A DNA stretch of 64,000 nt, from contig LUCM01007992.1 in assembly GCA_008360955.1 (NCBI GenBank), positions 53,836 through 117,835 on the forward strand, written 5' to 3'. The translations under genes and the position numbers were made by a program. The DNA comes from Fasciolopsis buskii (Eukaryota > Platyhelminthes > Trematoda > Plagiorchiida > Fasciolidae). Under the pieces are notes generated by a model, which was given only the letters and a program-made list of their open reading frames with translations, was not told the origin of the DNA and did not search any database. This document shows positions 1 to 12,310 of the stretch, in pieces (within the stretch, counting starts at the first letter, position 1; every line of letters starts with the position of its first letter).

Positions 1-1639
1 TTGAGCTCCCAACTAAAAAGGCGGCTTCTCCGATTGGCTCTCTCCCTTTTCATTGATCAAATTATTCTCTCCTGTAAACCAATAGGTGTGCAGCAAAAAT
101 GTCACGTTCTAGCCCCACCCACCAGTGGACTTGTTCTACTAGGCCATAATGTAAATGCAGGGTTTTTCTATCCAGGCAACCCATCGTAGCCGACATGACC
201 TTATAAGTAGACTTGCTTTTGGGCATGTGATGAGGTTCCTGCACAAACGGTAGTCTTAATTATGGACTGTCACTTTTGTTTAATTTTAACACGATTTCCA
301 CACTGTAATTTGAGGAAAGTTCCAACGGTGAAACGAAATTTTGCATGAGATACAGGCAGTAATCGCGGACCAAGTTGACAAGAAAAAATATTGGGACCAC
401 GTGACCAGTTGCACTTCGAAATTTGATTCATTTCTCTTATCCGAGCTTGCTGAAGCAGAACAAGAATAGGACGGACAAAATAGTTTTCTTGTTGCATATC
501 ATTAAGGAATTAAGTGTTTCTTTGTGTGAAACCTGATGTTTGTCCATAGAGAAATCAAACTGCCGAACCGTTTTTCCTTTCTGGACCATTAACTTTGACA
601 CATTGGAGGTAGCCATACAGAAATGTTTCCAGTAAGCAGTGTAACGGTTTTGACAGGATTCATGCTTGGCAGAAACCAAGGAAAATTAACGTTCGATAAT
701 TGAGTCTTAATTCCTCATCTGCGAGGATATATTATTCTAGCCGTAGTCAAACCAGGAAGCAGGGTAAATGGTGACTACCACCTCAGAGTTGGACTGTTGT
801 ATCTACTTGAGCATCAGATCAAACCTGTATTTGAAATAATTAATAATGCGGCATCAACATCAAACTCATAAGAACAGTTTTAAAACTATTGTTACAATAA
901 GGCTGCCTACGTAATAATTGTCTACCGCGAGAACCGAACGATCTGAACAAGCAACATGCGGTCATGTACAAACACTGACGATTGTGCGTCACATTTTATT
1001 ATTTCAATGTTTATTTAGCTATTAGCAACTGGCCTGGAAGGCTCTGCTGCTAGGAAGACATTCAAAAGTTGGTCCTTGTCTTCGGGTTTGCCTTACAGCT
1101 CCATAACGGTGGATTTTGATTGCAGATGGTTCTTTATTCCGGGAAACCTTTTGTGGAGTGGTGTTTAGATGTTTATTCAAGCTTATTGCCGGGTATTCAT
1201 TCTGCACGAAGGCTAGTTTCATGGAGCTCCGCAGTGCTTTGCATTCCATGATAATTAAATAATTTACGTTTTAACAGGAAATGAAAAGTATTATACGAGC
1301 GCACGATTACTTAGTGATGATAGATTAGACAAGCATTAGTTAAATTTCCAGAAACGATTGTAATTTTACACTAAACAGCATTTTTCCCCAGTTTATTTAG
1401 GAGGTGAAAAAATCAGTTCATTTTGCCAACTATACCAGATAATTTCGGAATAGTGTGTTTTGCATCATGATTATTCCAAGGCTCGGAAAATTGACAAACC
1501 GCCCTTCGAAAGTATTCTTCATTTGATATCAGCACTCAGCTCGCTACTACGAAACTATGGCTTCTTTGAAGACAGCGTAAGTTAGAAGGGGACAAATAAT
1601 TAGTGTGTAGGTGCAACAAAGTGTGGTCAAGTTAAATTA
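1..1639. other. Anonymous A+T-rich DNA, no gene recognised
   Basis: No open frame here has recognisable domains. The stretch at about 60-240 is somewhat richer in G+C than its surroundings and could be the edge of an old dispersed repeat, but I cannot name a family. The remaining short frames look like chance ORFs. Confidence 0.5.
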
Positions 1640-1810
1640 ACCTTTGAGAACCTGTCAGGTGCAGTAATAATTGATGCTTTCGACTCCTAGCCCTTCGTCC
1701 CGGGTTTGCATCCTAGTTCCAGCACGACGGAAGTGCACTGCCACCCATTTCCTAATAAGGATGAAACAGTTGTACAGTGTTTCCATGTCTTCCTAACAGT
1801 CAGTTAAGCT
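1640..1810 (+). repeat. Degenerate SINE-like repeat (copy 1 of 3)
   Basis: This segment aligns by eye with those near 19140 and 41930. Shared landmarks in order are a CGTCCCGGGTTT block (as in copy 2), a short gap, GCACTG, a stem-like TCCTAATAAGGA, GAAACAGTTGTAC and CAGTGT. GCACTG and CAGTGT can pair (stem I of a hammerhead), and GAAAC plus the TCC/GGA stem sit where stem II and the second core strand belong. The first core strand (CTGATGA in the other copies) is mutated here, so this copy should not cleave itself. Calling it a flatworm SINE is inference from the three-copy alignment. Confidence 0.5.
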
Positions 1811-4800
1811 TTGTCACAGGGAGAATAATTTTGTGGATTCATTCATTCTCTTAATTTCATTATAAATCATTTCTTACCATTCCAACATAAGTAATACCGT
1901 CCAGAATTCCGTAAACCTGTGTAGTGAGACAAAGCAACAATTATATCTATGTTCAAATGAGGTGTTTGTTCTTTCTCATTTTACACTTTAGGTTGAGTTA
2001 ACTGTTTGGAGTGCAGTAAAACGGGCTGTGATTAGAGAAAAAACATGCAGTTCTGCTCCCTGGGTATGCAGAAAATCAATAAAAGGTCATTCACAAGTTC
2101 GACAATGATCATCTGCGAATAAATGCTTAAACAAAATAACGTGAGTGTCGATCATTTAAGCAAAAAAACGAGAAACTATCACATTCCAAACTTTTCAGCT
2201 GACAATAAAGTTAAAATTAATGGAAATCAGTGGACTCTGTAAAATAAGAATTGATGGGGTGAGTAACAGCATCTAGGTTGTGCACTAAACCACTTTTGCG
2301 CCCACTAACAAAATCCCTCCTTTAGATGGATTCAGGTGCACAGCATAACCAGAGCAAAGGTTCCAGCCACTTTTCCGTTGAATTAAAGGTTTTTGAACAA
2401 AAACGTGAACATCCGTGCCCACAGTGACCAAAGTGAGCGACCTTAACAAATGTGACGGAAGGAAATGATCCGAGACCGGTTATGGAGCTAGTTAAAAAAC
2501 GCTTGGGACTCACTATTGATAATGCTGCAAGTAAGTCTGCCAAAACCTAGAAAGATTCTTTTTGCCACCATGCTTGGTAGCTCCTTTGTTCGTTTCCGTC
2601 GATCTATGCTTTATTGGTCTCAGTCTAGCTTAAAGCCGCTCGGCTTTGTATATCAGACCAGCCGATGACCCTTTGAGTTACCTGATACATGTGGCGGTTT
2701 TGATAAAATAGAAGCCCCAAATCTACCTTGGAGAATGTTCATTATTGTTTACGGTCACTGAAGTTCAAAAGTTTATATCTTATGTAGTTGATAAAACACG
2801 GTCATGAATGTGAAAACTCATAAATTAGTGGCCAGTAGATAATATGACGATGAAGCATTATTTATTAATTCTCATTCTAATTCGCAGCTCTTTTAAAATT
2901 ATTCGGAATGGTTAACCCGCCACTTCAATATTAGTCTCATTCTCGTAACTGTGAAATATTGTTGTTTCCTAAAGTCACATTTTTCATCATCTGTATCGTA
3001 GCGTGCAGCGACTTGCCGTGCTTAAACAAGGTACTTGCGAACAAACTTGTCCCAGATCCGGCTAAAGATGGAGGCTGATTTAACAACAAACTGGATAGGT
3101 TTAGCATTATACTGAATGATTTTCAGATAATTATAAATTTCAAGGAAAGGTTCTAAGAAGCTCAGGCTACTCAATTGAATCGTTAGGAGCGTAAAACGGA
3201 TGGTAAGTTCATTTAAAAATCACATGGCAATAACCACGACCCCGGTCTTGTGCTTCCAGGGAAATTTCGTTCATCGATCCGCTTGTCAAATATACTACTA
3301 AGAAGAATAAGCTCAGACTACTTTTGAAAACTTGCAAAACAGAGCACCTGAGTCTCTATCAGAGAATCTACACTAATGTGGCTCGACAATCATATACTCT
3401 TACACTACATAATTCTCATAACGTGAAGATTGAAATCCAAAGTTTACAATTGACAGGGGAGTGGTTGGTGCAGAGTTTACAATATAAAAATGCTACGTTT
3501 CTACCTATGGAAAATACTTTTGACTTCGCTCTTAGGGACGAACTTGAGAAAAGGTCACAATTTTGTTATTACTAGTTTGGCTGACCAATTCAGCGACTAA
3601 AATTCATTTTGCCTTATATCCCGAAGATGTTCCCGGAAAGTCCCACAATTTCCCTTTTTGAATCGACTTTCCTCACTGTCTGACGCCAAATCTTTCGTGT
3701 CAGCCGGTCGTAATCACATTCGGTACCTTCTTGCCTCAGCACCAAACAAAGACGGGGCCACTTGCTTCTGAAAATTTTGAGACGAAGTTTGTTTATCCAG
3801 ACATCCCATAACTTTAAGTGAGATATTATCAATGGTCTAATTGTCTTCAGGTATACTTGGACTACCTACTGGTTTACATTAACTTGGGAGATCGTAAGAC
3901 TTTTCTGCGCGTTACTCTGCTATTGAAACGCGATTTAGTTTTAATATTCGAGTTGCGCACAGCTGTCAGATAGTTTGAACGACTGATTTTATTCAGGAGT
4001 ACTGATGAATTAGTGTAGTTATCTGGCCAATATTGAGCTTGAGTAGGCATCAGCACGGTTTGTCAGAGGGAAGAATGCCCCACTTGGTGATACTTCCGAT
4101 AGCAACCACTGCAAATGAGCCCCCTGACAACAGTATTTCAGCAATTTTTGAGGCACTTTTACGTCGGAGAAGTTCCTAGGTTAAAGCAACTTGGTGTTTT
4201 ACTCCCTCCTGGAATGAACGACTTTCGCCTGCGCTGTCAAATGGTTCTGAACTGCAGACACGGGGTGTCACGTGCCAGTAACCAAGGGGCCTGACATTGA
4301 TGATGATGATTGAATAACCCTTTACATCTTGGCTCAAGTAGGCAAACCAGTGTGAGAAAAAGTGGCTCCCCTGGTCCTCCCGCTTTGTGAGTAGGGTAAA
4401 CTATTAGAAAGAAAATTAACGAGAGAATATGATGCAGAATGTAGAGTAAATCAAAATGAATCACTCTCCAATGCGAAACCCTTTTCTGGAAGCGCTTCAG
4501 ATATTCTAGGGACACTCTATGACCTCATGGAATGCAAACCACAGACCGCGAGGCAACTACATAATTGTGCAGGCGTCAGTGTTGACCGAAACGTATCTGA
4601 GAATAGACCACTCCCCGCAGTAGGATGTGTCGTATCAAGTGCTCTTGTAGAAGAGGTTTGTGCTTTTGGGTAACAAAGGGTAGCGGAGGGCCAAACAGGG
4701 ACTCTGATAAACCGTGAAGCGTAAGAGTTATCCGCCCTCCTCTACTGGCCTTTGAGAACTACCAAATGTGGAAATGATCTCGTTAGATGAAGATCTAAGA

Positions 4801-5550
4801 CCTAGTAGATTCTTATGAGGTAATTTTAAACGTAAACTGAAATTTCAGTAACAGGATGAAGAAATAATATTATACCTTCTGCAGTACCCCAGGAAACAAG
4901 ATAATCGTGGAACCAGATAAATCCTCCGCGACTTTTGTGGTCAGTTACGTCAAATTGCAGGCAGCCTTCTTGACGAACTGCTCGGAAAACCCAGACCAAT
5001 AGCGAATCAGAGAGACGCGTCCGGAGATCATTCAATTTGACATGCGAGTTGTCAACTAGGTTTACCATGGATTAACCAAGAAAATGCCTTGAAACGCACC
5101 AGATAATTTTGTTTGATCTCCCGAAAAACAGTTGTATTAAACATGGGCAGAAGACATGGATCCCACTACTGGAATCGGACTAACTGCGAAATTTGAAGAC
5201 CTTAATAAGCTTGAGCTGGAATTTCTTCTTGTCATTTTAAGTATCCGCGGAAGGACTCCCACAAAGATAAGATGAAACAAAGAGTTATACAGTGAATATA
5301 ACAGAACGTTTAGTGTTCCATTTGGTGAAAATGTCCATGCACGATAACTGATCGGCATGTAAAAGGAGCCACTGATAAGACATGTAATAAATTTTGTTAG
5401 GACCAAATCGTTGATCGTTGGTGAGGAATGACAAGTTGGAGATTAGGCTTTAAATGTTTTACTTTGGGTCATGGTGCAAAGAATCCTGCAAGACGTATAT
5501 TAACCTGGTCAGCAGTTGTGATAGTTCTCATTAGCCTTTGGTTTATCACG
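1811..5550. other. Anonymous DNA; G+C-richer patch at about 4230-4740
   Basis: No gene or transposon protein was recognised. Around 4230-4740 the sequence is more G+C-rich and contains a short GATGATGATGATTG run. This is the look of an untranslated retroelement tail in these genomes, but without a matching coding relic I leave it unclassified. The open frames at 3324-3575 (plus) and 4237-4515 (minus) have no recognisable motifs. Confidence 0.4.
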
Positions 5551-5555
5551 ATTCC

Positions 5556-5640
5556 GAGTATGGTTGGCCGGGCTAGGTGGTGAGTTCGAAAGTGTGGCTT
5601 TCTGGAGGACGGATCGAACAGAAATTAATTAATAAATTAA
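5556..5640 (+). repeat. Possible tRNA-derived SINE head
   Basis: A G+C-rich run of about 55 bases ends in GGATCGAACAG, which matches a pol III B box (GGTTCRANNCC) at 8 of 11 positions, and it follows a GGCCGGGCTAGGTGG leader. An A+T-rich tail with TTAATTAATAAATTAA follows directly. This layout fits a decayed tRNA-derived SINE. The A box is not convincing, so it may be chance. Confidence 0.25.
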
Positions 5641-7180
5641 AGAACTGATCGACATCAGTCACAGTCAGCCTGGTCATAAGTACATATAATCAAACAAACA
5701 GATACACAGATGTGGAGACGATTGCTGTCGACAGTACTGAGTATATCGACATCGACAATGGGTTCTCGGTTTTCCGTCTTCCCATCAGACCACCCGAGGA
5801 ACAGGTCGCGAATAGCGACAGCTATTCGGCTCAAATTCAGTGAATAGCCTTCGAGAAAACGATTTTAAGAAGTGCCTCATCACCTGCTAGTTGCGATTTC
5901 TCAGAGGCTCAGTAGTTAGAGGATTGACGTATTCGCATGATCCCACCTTCGTTTCCTTGTGATTTCATCATCCAAATTGATCGCGCTTTCATATTGCTTA
6001 CAACAAACAATAACAACCGTTCGGAACCTCTACATTATTATTATATTTCACCGTGGATATATGCCCTTCCCAGGAAAAACCAAACGCTTTTTAAATAAAG
6101 AATAAAATTGCGATTTCTGAGAAGACATTCTAACCAAGGCATGTCCATTGTGCTGTTTTTCACTACCAACCAGCTGTACAGGTGCATTTAAATAGATAAA
6201 TGCAACTTAAAATTGTATCACTTAACCTTTTTCAAATAATTTCATGAACTCGCATAACGTTTGTTTTGCAGACCCAATATTACTTTTGCCGTTAGGTTAG
6301 GAAGCACATAGCCTAGCTTAACTGCGTGGCAAGAATTTAAGCGGATAGCAAAGAAAAGCTTATGTTAAGTTTGGCTGCTAATTTATTCTATGAATTTCTG
6401 CATGAGGCCGGTCCATATTGTCTACTGACCGCGAACAACCGACTCGCACATCTTTATTCAAAACTGGGGCTTTTTTCAATAAACTGAGTATTGGTTCACC
6501 ACTGCTAATTGACAGCGGTTTTGCGGTAAACTGCACGCAAATGCGTTCAGACGTACATGACTGCACAGATTCAGTCAGACAATAACTTGAGCAGATCACC
6601 ATCAAATGTGAATGAAGATATCAACCACTGGATTTCTTTACCAACTAACAGTGACAGTAAGTTTCATGCACAGTGTGTAAGTTGCTGGATTTTTCGCCTT
6701 GACATTTGACAAACATAAAGAGAGCTGTTTAGTAGTTTTCCGCTGGTCTCAGATTGAGACAACATGGTCGGGAGAGAGAAATCAAAAAATACGGACGAAT
6801 GCAATCCAGTCGTGCCACATACTGAGTGCTTTTCAAAAGCAATGAAAAAATACCACGTGATCTCTTTGATTTTCTGCCGCCCGACGAAAATGAGTCGTTA
6901 CTAGGTAGCTGGACTGCGGATAGGAGCAAACCGACTACATTACTTTGCAAGAGCCTCAGCTAGCCACCACAATCGGTCGGATTTGAAAAGTAAGCCGGAA
7001 TCAGACACAAAAACAGGTAAGTTGTTTTTATTAATATGAAGGGTTATCTCGGTTGAACCAGTGATTTTGTTGTCTAGGGCTGAATCGCTTAGGTTAATGG
7101 GACAGGCGACCATTTACTGGTGAAAAAATGAAATAAAACATCTCGAGATAGGAACGACTGAAACACATAAATGTGCGTAT
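5641..7180. other. Anonymous DNA, no gene recognised
   Basis: Only short open frames on both strands without recognisable motifs. Nothing repeat-like stood out apart from the start of the TA tract at the right edge. Confidence 0.45.
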
Positions 7181-7186
7181 ATACAT

Positions 7187-7226
7187 TTATATATATATAT
7201 ATATATATATATCTATATATATATAA
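7187..7226. repeat. TA microsatellite at the 3' end of an RTE-like relic
   Basis: An almost pure TA run with a single C interruption. It lies immediately beyond the last recognisable C-terminal codons of the minus-strand RT relic (7232-8390). RTE-type elements usually end in short simple repeats rather than a long poly(A), so this may be the element's own tail or its expanded target. Confidence 0.7.
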
Positions 7227-7231
7227 ACGAA

Positions 7232-8390
7232 CATGATGCTGACGCAACAAATTGCCAGCCACACAGCATTTGCACAAATGACTTCAGCTCTAAGCCATAT
7301 TTCTCAACGTCTTCAACCAACGACAGTCTTGGGTGCTAACCACGAAGGAGAGAAACACCAACCGAGGCGGAAGTCGAAACCGACTTCTTCAGACCTCTAC
7401 ATTAAGTCATAACCAGACCTCCGGGTCACTTCTCCCAGCCTTGCCCAGTAAGTGCAAAAGAGCAGGTAAACGCAATACGTGACCAAGCCAGCGAAGGTAA
7501 CGTAGAATGATTGTCTCAGTCAGAGGACGAATGTCTGCACCCAACACATCACGACGCACTTCGTCATTGCTCACCCGATGTTCCCACCGGACACGAGCAA
7601 TGCTTCGAAGACATCGGTGGTCGAAGGCAGAAAGTCGCTGGGAATCCTCAACGTGAAAAAGCCAAGTCTCATAACCGTAAAGAATAACATTACGAGATGC
7701 GGCACTGTACACCCTTCCATCGGGGGGAAGTCGAATGTCGCAGCGACGCCCCAAGTGTCGCATGTCCGCGGAAGCTACTCAGACTTTGCTCGAGGGCCGA
7801 GATAACTGAAACTAATGAACACATTTAACCAGTTTTCACAATAGGTTAGTATAGGCATAGGCTTCTGTCAGTCTTGTAAAAGTAGATTCACCTTGAAGGT
7901 GCAACACATACACCGTGTCTGGATATCTTAAATTGTAAGCAGTCTAAGGCACTTTAAATTGCCTGTGTATCGCCATTCAGCAAGGCGATATCATCAAAAA
8001 ATCCTAAGTGAAAATTTCCCTTCCCAGGGGGCTGTCCAACTTTACCGTTTAGATGACCAGGTAAGACTTTCTGTGGAACATCCCCTATGAAAAATTAAAA
8101 AAATTGAAGTATATGTTTGCTGTATTCTACTGGAAACGGCAAAGCTTGACGAAATCTGTCCATAAGCCCTAACCCAGTCTGGCATATAACGGCACATCTC
8201 TTTGAGAACTGACACATTTCTTATGTATTCCCTTTCTCAACTAACAATGCAATAGTGCAGGCCTATCAAAGCCTTTGCGAATATCCAAGTAGACGAAGAT
8301 AGTTGATCTTTGGAAAGTAAAACGGTTTTCCAGCAGCTGGAGGCAAATGAAGATTTTCTCGATGCATTTACCATCAGCATCAGACCCGAA
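7232..8390 (-). mobile_element. 5'-truncated RTE-like non-LTR retrotransposon relic
   Basis: Read on the minus strand, the region gives in order: GKCIEKIF (matching the GRGCIDQIF signature of this RT clade), FVYLDIRKGFD (palm motif A with its Asp), FFDDIALL at 7987-7998 (motif C, normally YADD; both Asp kept, Tyr to Phe, Ala to Asp), HGVCVAPS (normally FGMxFAPSK), the VILYGYETW and FDHRCLRSIARVRW thumb/C-terminal signature, and WLKTLRNMA just before the end. In-frame stops and frameshifts separate the pieces. The endonuclease and RT fingers are absent, which is typical 5' truncation. The 3' end runs into a TA microsatellite and the 5' end abuts a Gypsy relic. Confidence 0.85.
7407..7763 (-). 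pseudogene. RT C-terminal fragment of the RTE-like relic
   Basis: The longest uninterrupted frame in the relic (118 codons). It carries NVILYGYETWLFHVED, then FDHRCLRSIARVRWEHRVSND and a WLGHVLRLP stretch. This is the conserved C-terminal region found after the thumb in RTE-like polyproteins of flatworms. It has no start codon of its own significance and no catalytic residues. It ends at a stop before the final WLKTLRNMA block, which is in another frame. It is non-functional as it stands. The family is clear from the motif order; the exact subfamily is not. Confidence 0.85.
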
Positions 8391-8746
8391 TAAATCGAGA
8401 GCTATCATCGATAACAGCTGTAACTTTGGGGAGCGGTAGCCAACCCGAATGGCATTTGAAATTGATATTTGCCATTAAGCAAAACTTACCCTAGTCTGGA
8501 GGCACCTCCAGTTGCCAATACTCAGGTGCTGGATTGAGTTCGTTTGAAAGCTAGTCCCACCTGATATTCCAAGTTGTCACGGTTAGGCGGAAGGGCAAAG
8601 CTATTCTTGTAGGGCACCTTGTTAGGTCGGCGATAATGGATGCACCATCTCAGAAATCCAGACGCTTTTATCATCGGGACAAGGCATAAATAATGTGGCT
8701 TTTCTAAACTTGTCTCTTTCTGATTATGTGCATCCTGGTGCTTCAA
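8391..8746 (-). mobile_element. Ty3/Gypsy RT relic
   Basis: On the minus strand the frame starting near 8746 contains SGFLRWCIHYRRPNKV followed by ALPPNRDNLE. This is the Gypsy RT block normally reading like GxLRxCxDYRxLNxxT...YPLPxxDDxL. After a stop and a frameshift come YWQLEVPPD and then YQFQMPFGLATAPQSY, the Gypsy signature YQFxxMPFGLxxAPxxF. The palm Asp block (FSTLDL) is degraded, the YxDD box is not seen, and the fragment stops where the RTE-like relic begins (about 8390). It is a dead fragment. Its flanking LTRs, integrase and gag were not found. Confidence 0.8.
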
Positions 8747-8760
8747 CGCAGGGGTTCTAA

Positions 8761-11500
8761 CTTATTTCGCTTTTTCGCGAGGAGTACAGTTTGCCTTAAC
8801 ATACAGTCTGTTTGCATTGGTACGCTAGTGCAAACTGAAAAGTTATAGCGTTATTCCTAATGTGAGAAACAGACGACATCGACAGGTTATTATTGCAGTT
8901 TCTTGACATCCTTTGGCCTGGTTCATAGTTCAGCTTCAGCTGGCTGAATGCGTGCGGCACCAATTCATGAGTGGTCGATAACTTTTAGCATTCTGGTCGA
9001 TACCAGCTTCGAAATGACTCAGAAACACTCAGCAATGCATATATACCGATTCACAATATAGAATGCTTTGTAGATTGTTGTCGTGACTATTGGGGTACAT
9101 TTCGTTACTGCAGTTTTGATGTGACATAAGCACACGGTCAGTAATACCTTAAATTTAATACACAGGTAGAACAGCGCGAGCGAATTCAAGTGGGCTCACT
9201 AAAGAGTACTCGGACTGTAAACTCTCACAATATTATAGATTCATTGCTTGGTCCAATACTCACCCATCGAGTAAAGAAACAAAATCGTTTAATACAATAC
9301 TGGTAATCACAAGTGAGCCTAATAAAAAAAAAGGATTCCAGAAGCTTTGGTCAGTCATCTGCTGGGGAAGGGATTCATAACAAATGATCGTATTTATGCG
9401 GTAGCGGTATATTTTTGATAATTAATTACCTTGCAAATCGTCTCTGACATCAGATGAATTAATATACTCATCTCTACTAGGATTACCTTGAACTTATACT
9501 CGCTTCGGCGACGGATATATTTTCAACTCCACAAAATTATTAAAATCAAAGGAAGTAAGTTCCGTGACATCTTTTACGCGCACGTATTTGAAGCGAAAGC
9601 ATGCTTTGACGTAAATATTAAGTAAAGCACAACGACATTATTAGGCACAGCCTCTTTGTTAGCCTAGATATGGTAGATAAATTTTCCGTTAGGAAATAGC
9701 GCATACTGGACCTCCGGTTTTGAACAAGCCTCATTCTGTAGTTTAATATACAGTGGCAGTCAACTTCTATTTCTGAGATCAGCTCCCAATGAATTCACCG
9801 AATTTTTTGGGGCTTTTGAACCAAGAATATCCAAGCCATGCTGCTTTAATGAATCTGGACAAAAATGGTTGTCACCATTCGTTTTCTGTCTTCCTGAAGC
9901 TTTAATCATTTCTGCAACAAAAGCTAGCTCTGTCTTCAGCTACTTAATTTAGAGATCAAGACAAGAGTAAAGTACACACGTGGTTACCAGCGTACCTAAA
10001 GATGAACTTCAATTTCGTTGGTTCCGTGATGTAAATACTTTAAAAACATTCAGAAGTTAGAATCACTGCGACAATTTACGATTTATGTGTTTATTTCAAT
10101 ACTGAAACGAATAACAGAAAATTTCACATTTCGTTTCGCAAGAATTATGGTTTGCATGAGTGGAAAAGTAAAAAAAATGGGAAGGGTACTTATTCAAGAT
10201 ATAACTTATTTTTCAGTTTCCCTCCGTGAATAAATAACCAGGATTAAAGACACAGAAACATGCCGCTTGGAAATATAAGTACATAGAGGCACTGCGACTA
10301 CTGGTGAGCTACGTTCAGAAACGACTTTTCCCCATACCAAATCCAACAACGTTTTTCAGTGGCTCGATGTTGCACATATCTATGCACAACTTGCTTCTGC
10401 CGAACTAGCTGCAGTCCAGAAATCATGGCTAATGTTACCTGTAACTTCATAGAGAGGCACGATTGACCACCGGCCAAACCTTAGAGACTGGTACTATTTC
10501 ATCTAGCCATAAAAAGCTGTTCAGTTAGAAACTGCCAGGCATATGAAGAAAGGTTACCTATTAAATAAAATGCTACAAGTTTTCGGTAAGATGTGCTAGA
10601 AACAGGACAGTTTTACGCATGCAAAATGATACAGACTGTAGGGCAGAAATTCACGCATTCTGGCTTGCCTACTGTGATTGACCACGAAAGAAGTCCAGAA
10701 GCTATCGTTGTTGAATATCGTAAAAATACTACGATCCAAACGCTATTTGTGCTGCTATGCATCTGGTGTAAAGCTTCAAACCTGGGCTATTCCAGAGCCA
10801 AGATTAACGACGATTAATTTCTTTTAATGTGCAGTCGAACCCTTAGCCCGTGAGCTCGATAAAATGACACTTGGGATGCACCGTTAGGTAAAAGTAAAAG
10901 CCGTAGACGGCGATGCACTGAAATTCCATCGTTTTCTATTTTGGTGCCGCAAACGATGCACTTTTCCCAACACAATGTGATATCCAAATGCCAGTGAAGT
11001 TTGCGTTAAAAAATACAACCGACATATTTCACATCCTTTTAACGTTTAACAACGGTGGAGGTATCAGTGCAAATGTTTTCGATAAACCTGGTAGAAATGA
11101 GAAATTTTCGATATTCAACGTTGTTCCAGGATCATGGAAGCTGGAGTGAGCACACTGGAGTGAGAAAGAATAAGTGCCACAGTAGGCTACAAATAAATTG
11201 TCGTTGAGCACCCAATTGCACCAACACCAGACGTTCCTTTAATTTGAACATTGTAGCCCAAAACTTGCTCACAAGACCATAAATATTGATTTTCCTCAAT
11301 ATTTCAACCTTACGGTCGACCCATCAAAATACAGTCTGGTGGAGGCAGCTACGGATTTTCAATGAAGGATAAATTTTCAGGTGACCTATCCGCTACTGAC
11401 GATTATTATGAGCTATTGAACATCTTCTCTGAGCTTCTCGTAATTAGCGGCGTTTTGTCCCAGGTTTCCGCCGACGTCATATTCAGGCCTCCAGCCCTTG
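8761..11500. other. Anonymous DNA, no gene recognised
   Basis: The sequence upstream (minus sense) of the Gypsy relic may contain more of that element, but I could not read a domain in it. The short frames at 10593-10817 and 11029-11211 have no motifs. Confidence 0.4.
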
Positions 11501-11504
11501 TCGT

Positions 11505-12085
11505 CCTGATATATGGCGTCAGATAGACGCAAACTATTTGGGGCTGAAATTCATCACATACTGGGTATGAATATTATTCAACCTTCACTTACCACATGGG
11601 CATCGCCACATGCATGCACATGCATAGGTTCTTCGACGTTTTGGATCATTGGCGATTGTCCGGCAATAAACAACTGCACTATGCCGAGTGTTACCTCAGT
11701 ACTCCCATCCAAGATTTTACGAACAACCTAAATTGCGGTATCTCGGGCATAACCGATGTTACCGCTCACTTCCGTAAGCTGCCGGTAGCTCGGTTGACGG
11801 AATTTTCAGCTAAAAGAGACGGCGCTGTACTTCAACAAAAGTAAAATTTGTTTAGCCTCCCCTAGGGCTTCTTTTGTGATTGAAGCGAGTTGAATCCGGA
11901 TAAAGCTCGTTTTGGAGGGTACCACTAGCAACTTATTTGTTTCTCATTGTCGGCATATACCGGAAGGAATATTGGTCACGGATTTACAAATCACAAGCCT
12001 GTAATGTATGTTCCTTGGTCCATCAGAGACTAATTACCGGCCAGGGAGTTGCGCCACCTAGATTGCATAGGGCAGTTTAGCGGTA
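11505..12085 (+). mobile_element. Ty3/Gypsy pol relic: RT fingers joined to RNase H
   Basis: The frame from about 11513 reads DRRKLFGAEIHHILGMNII then QPSLTTWASP, the Gypsy RT opening (SPDRxxxAxxEFxxMLxxGIIRPSxSPWASPL). A frameshift near 11600 leads to LDHWRLSGNKQLH...STPIQDFTNNL, which fits WRPCGDYRxLN...YPxPxIQDF. The palm with its catalytic Asp residues is then missing. From about 11815 the text resumes as GAVLQQK, a GFF...LNP block, TNHKPVMYV (RNase H TDHKPL) and RELRHLDCIGQF (normally REIRHLDFISQF), ending near 12085. Stops and frameshifts interrupt it. The lost middle (palm, thumb, connection) shows an internal deletion. Confidence 0.8.
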
Positions 12086-12310
12086 GCAAGGCGGATAAGG
12101 TTGTGGTGTTCGGAAGTAAGGATCGCGTGTCTGGATCCTCCCGCCACCGGCCAAATTCCCCAAGTGACGGCACTTTGTTGGCTGTGGCCCCCTTCCTGAC
12201 AAATGATATGCACTTTCGTCTCAATAATGAAGGAAGTAAATTGATAAAAGACAACACCGGTAAGCTGAACCAGGTGACATATATGCATTCATGCATATAT
12301 ATAAAGGCGT
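12086..12310. repeat. G+C-rich block with TA-rich palindromic tail, possible retroelement 3' end
   Basis: Directly after the Gypsy RNase H relic the composition rises in G+C (CCCGCCACCGGCC near 12140) and then falls, ending in CATATATGCATTCATGCATATATATA at about 12278-12303. A G+C-rich body with a TA-rich tail is how SINE or RTE tails look here, but I have no protein evidence. The open frame crossing it (12049-12342, plus) starts inside the Gypsy relic and is not a gene. Confidence 0.3.
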
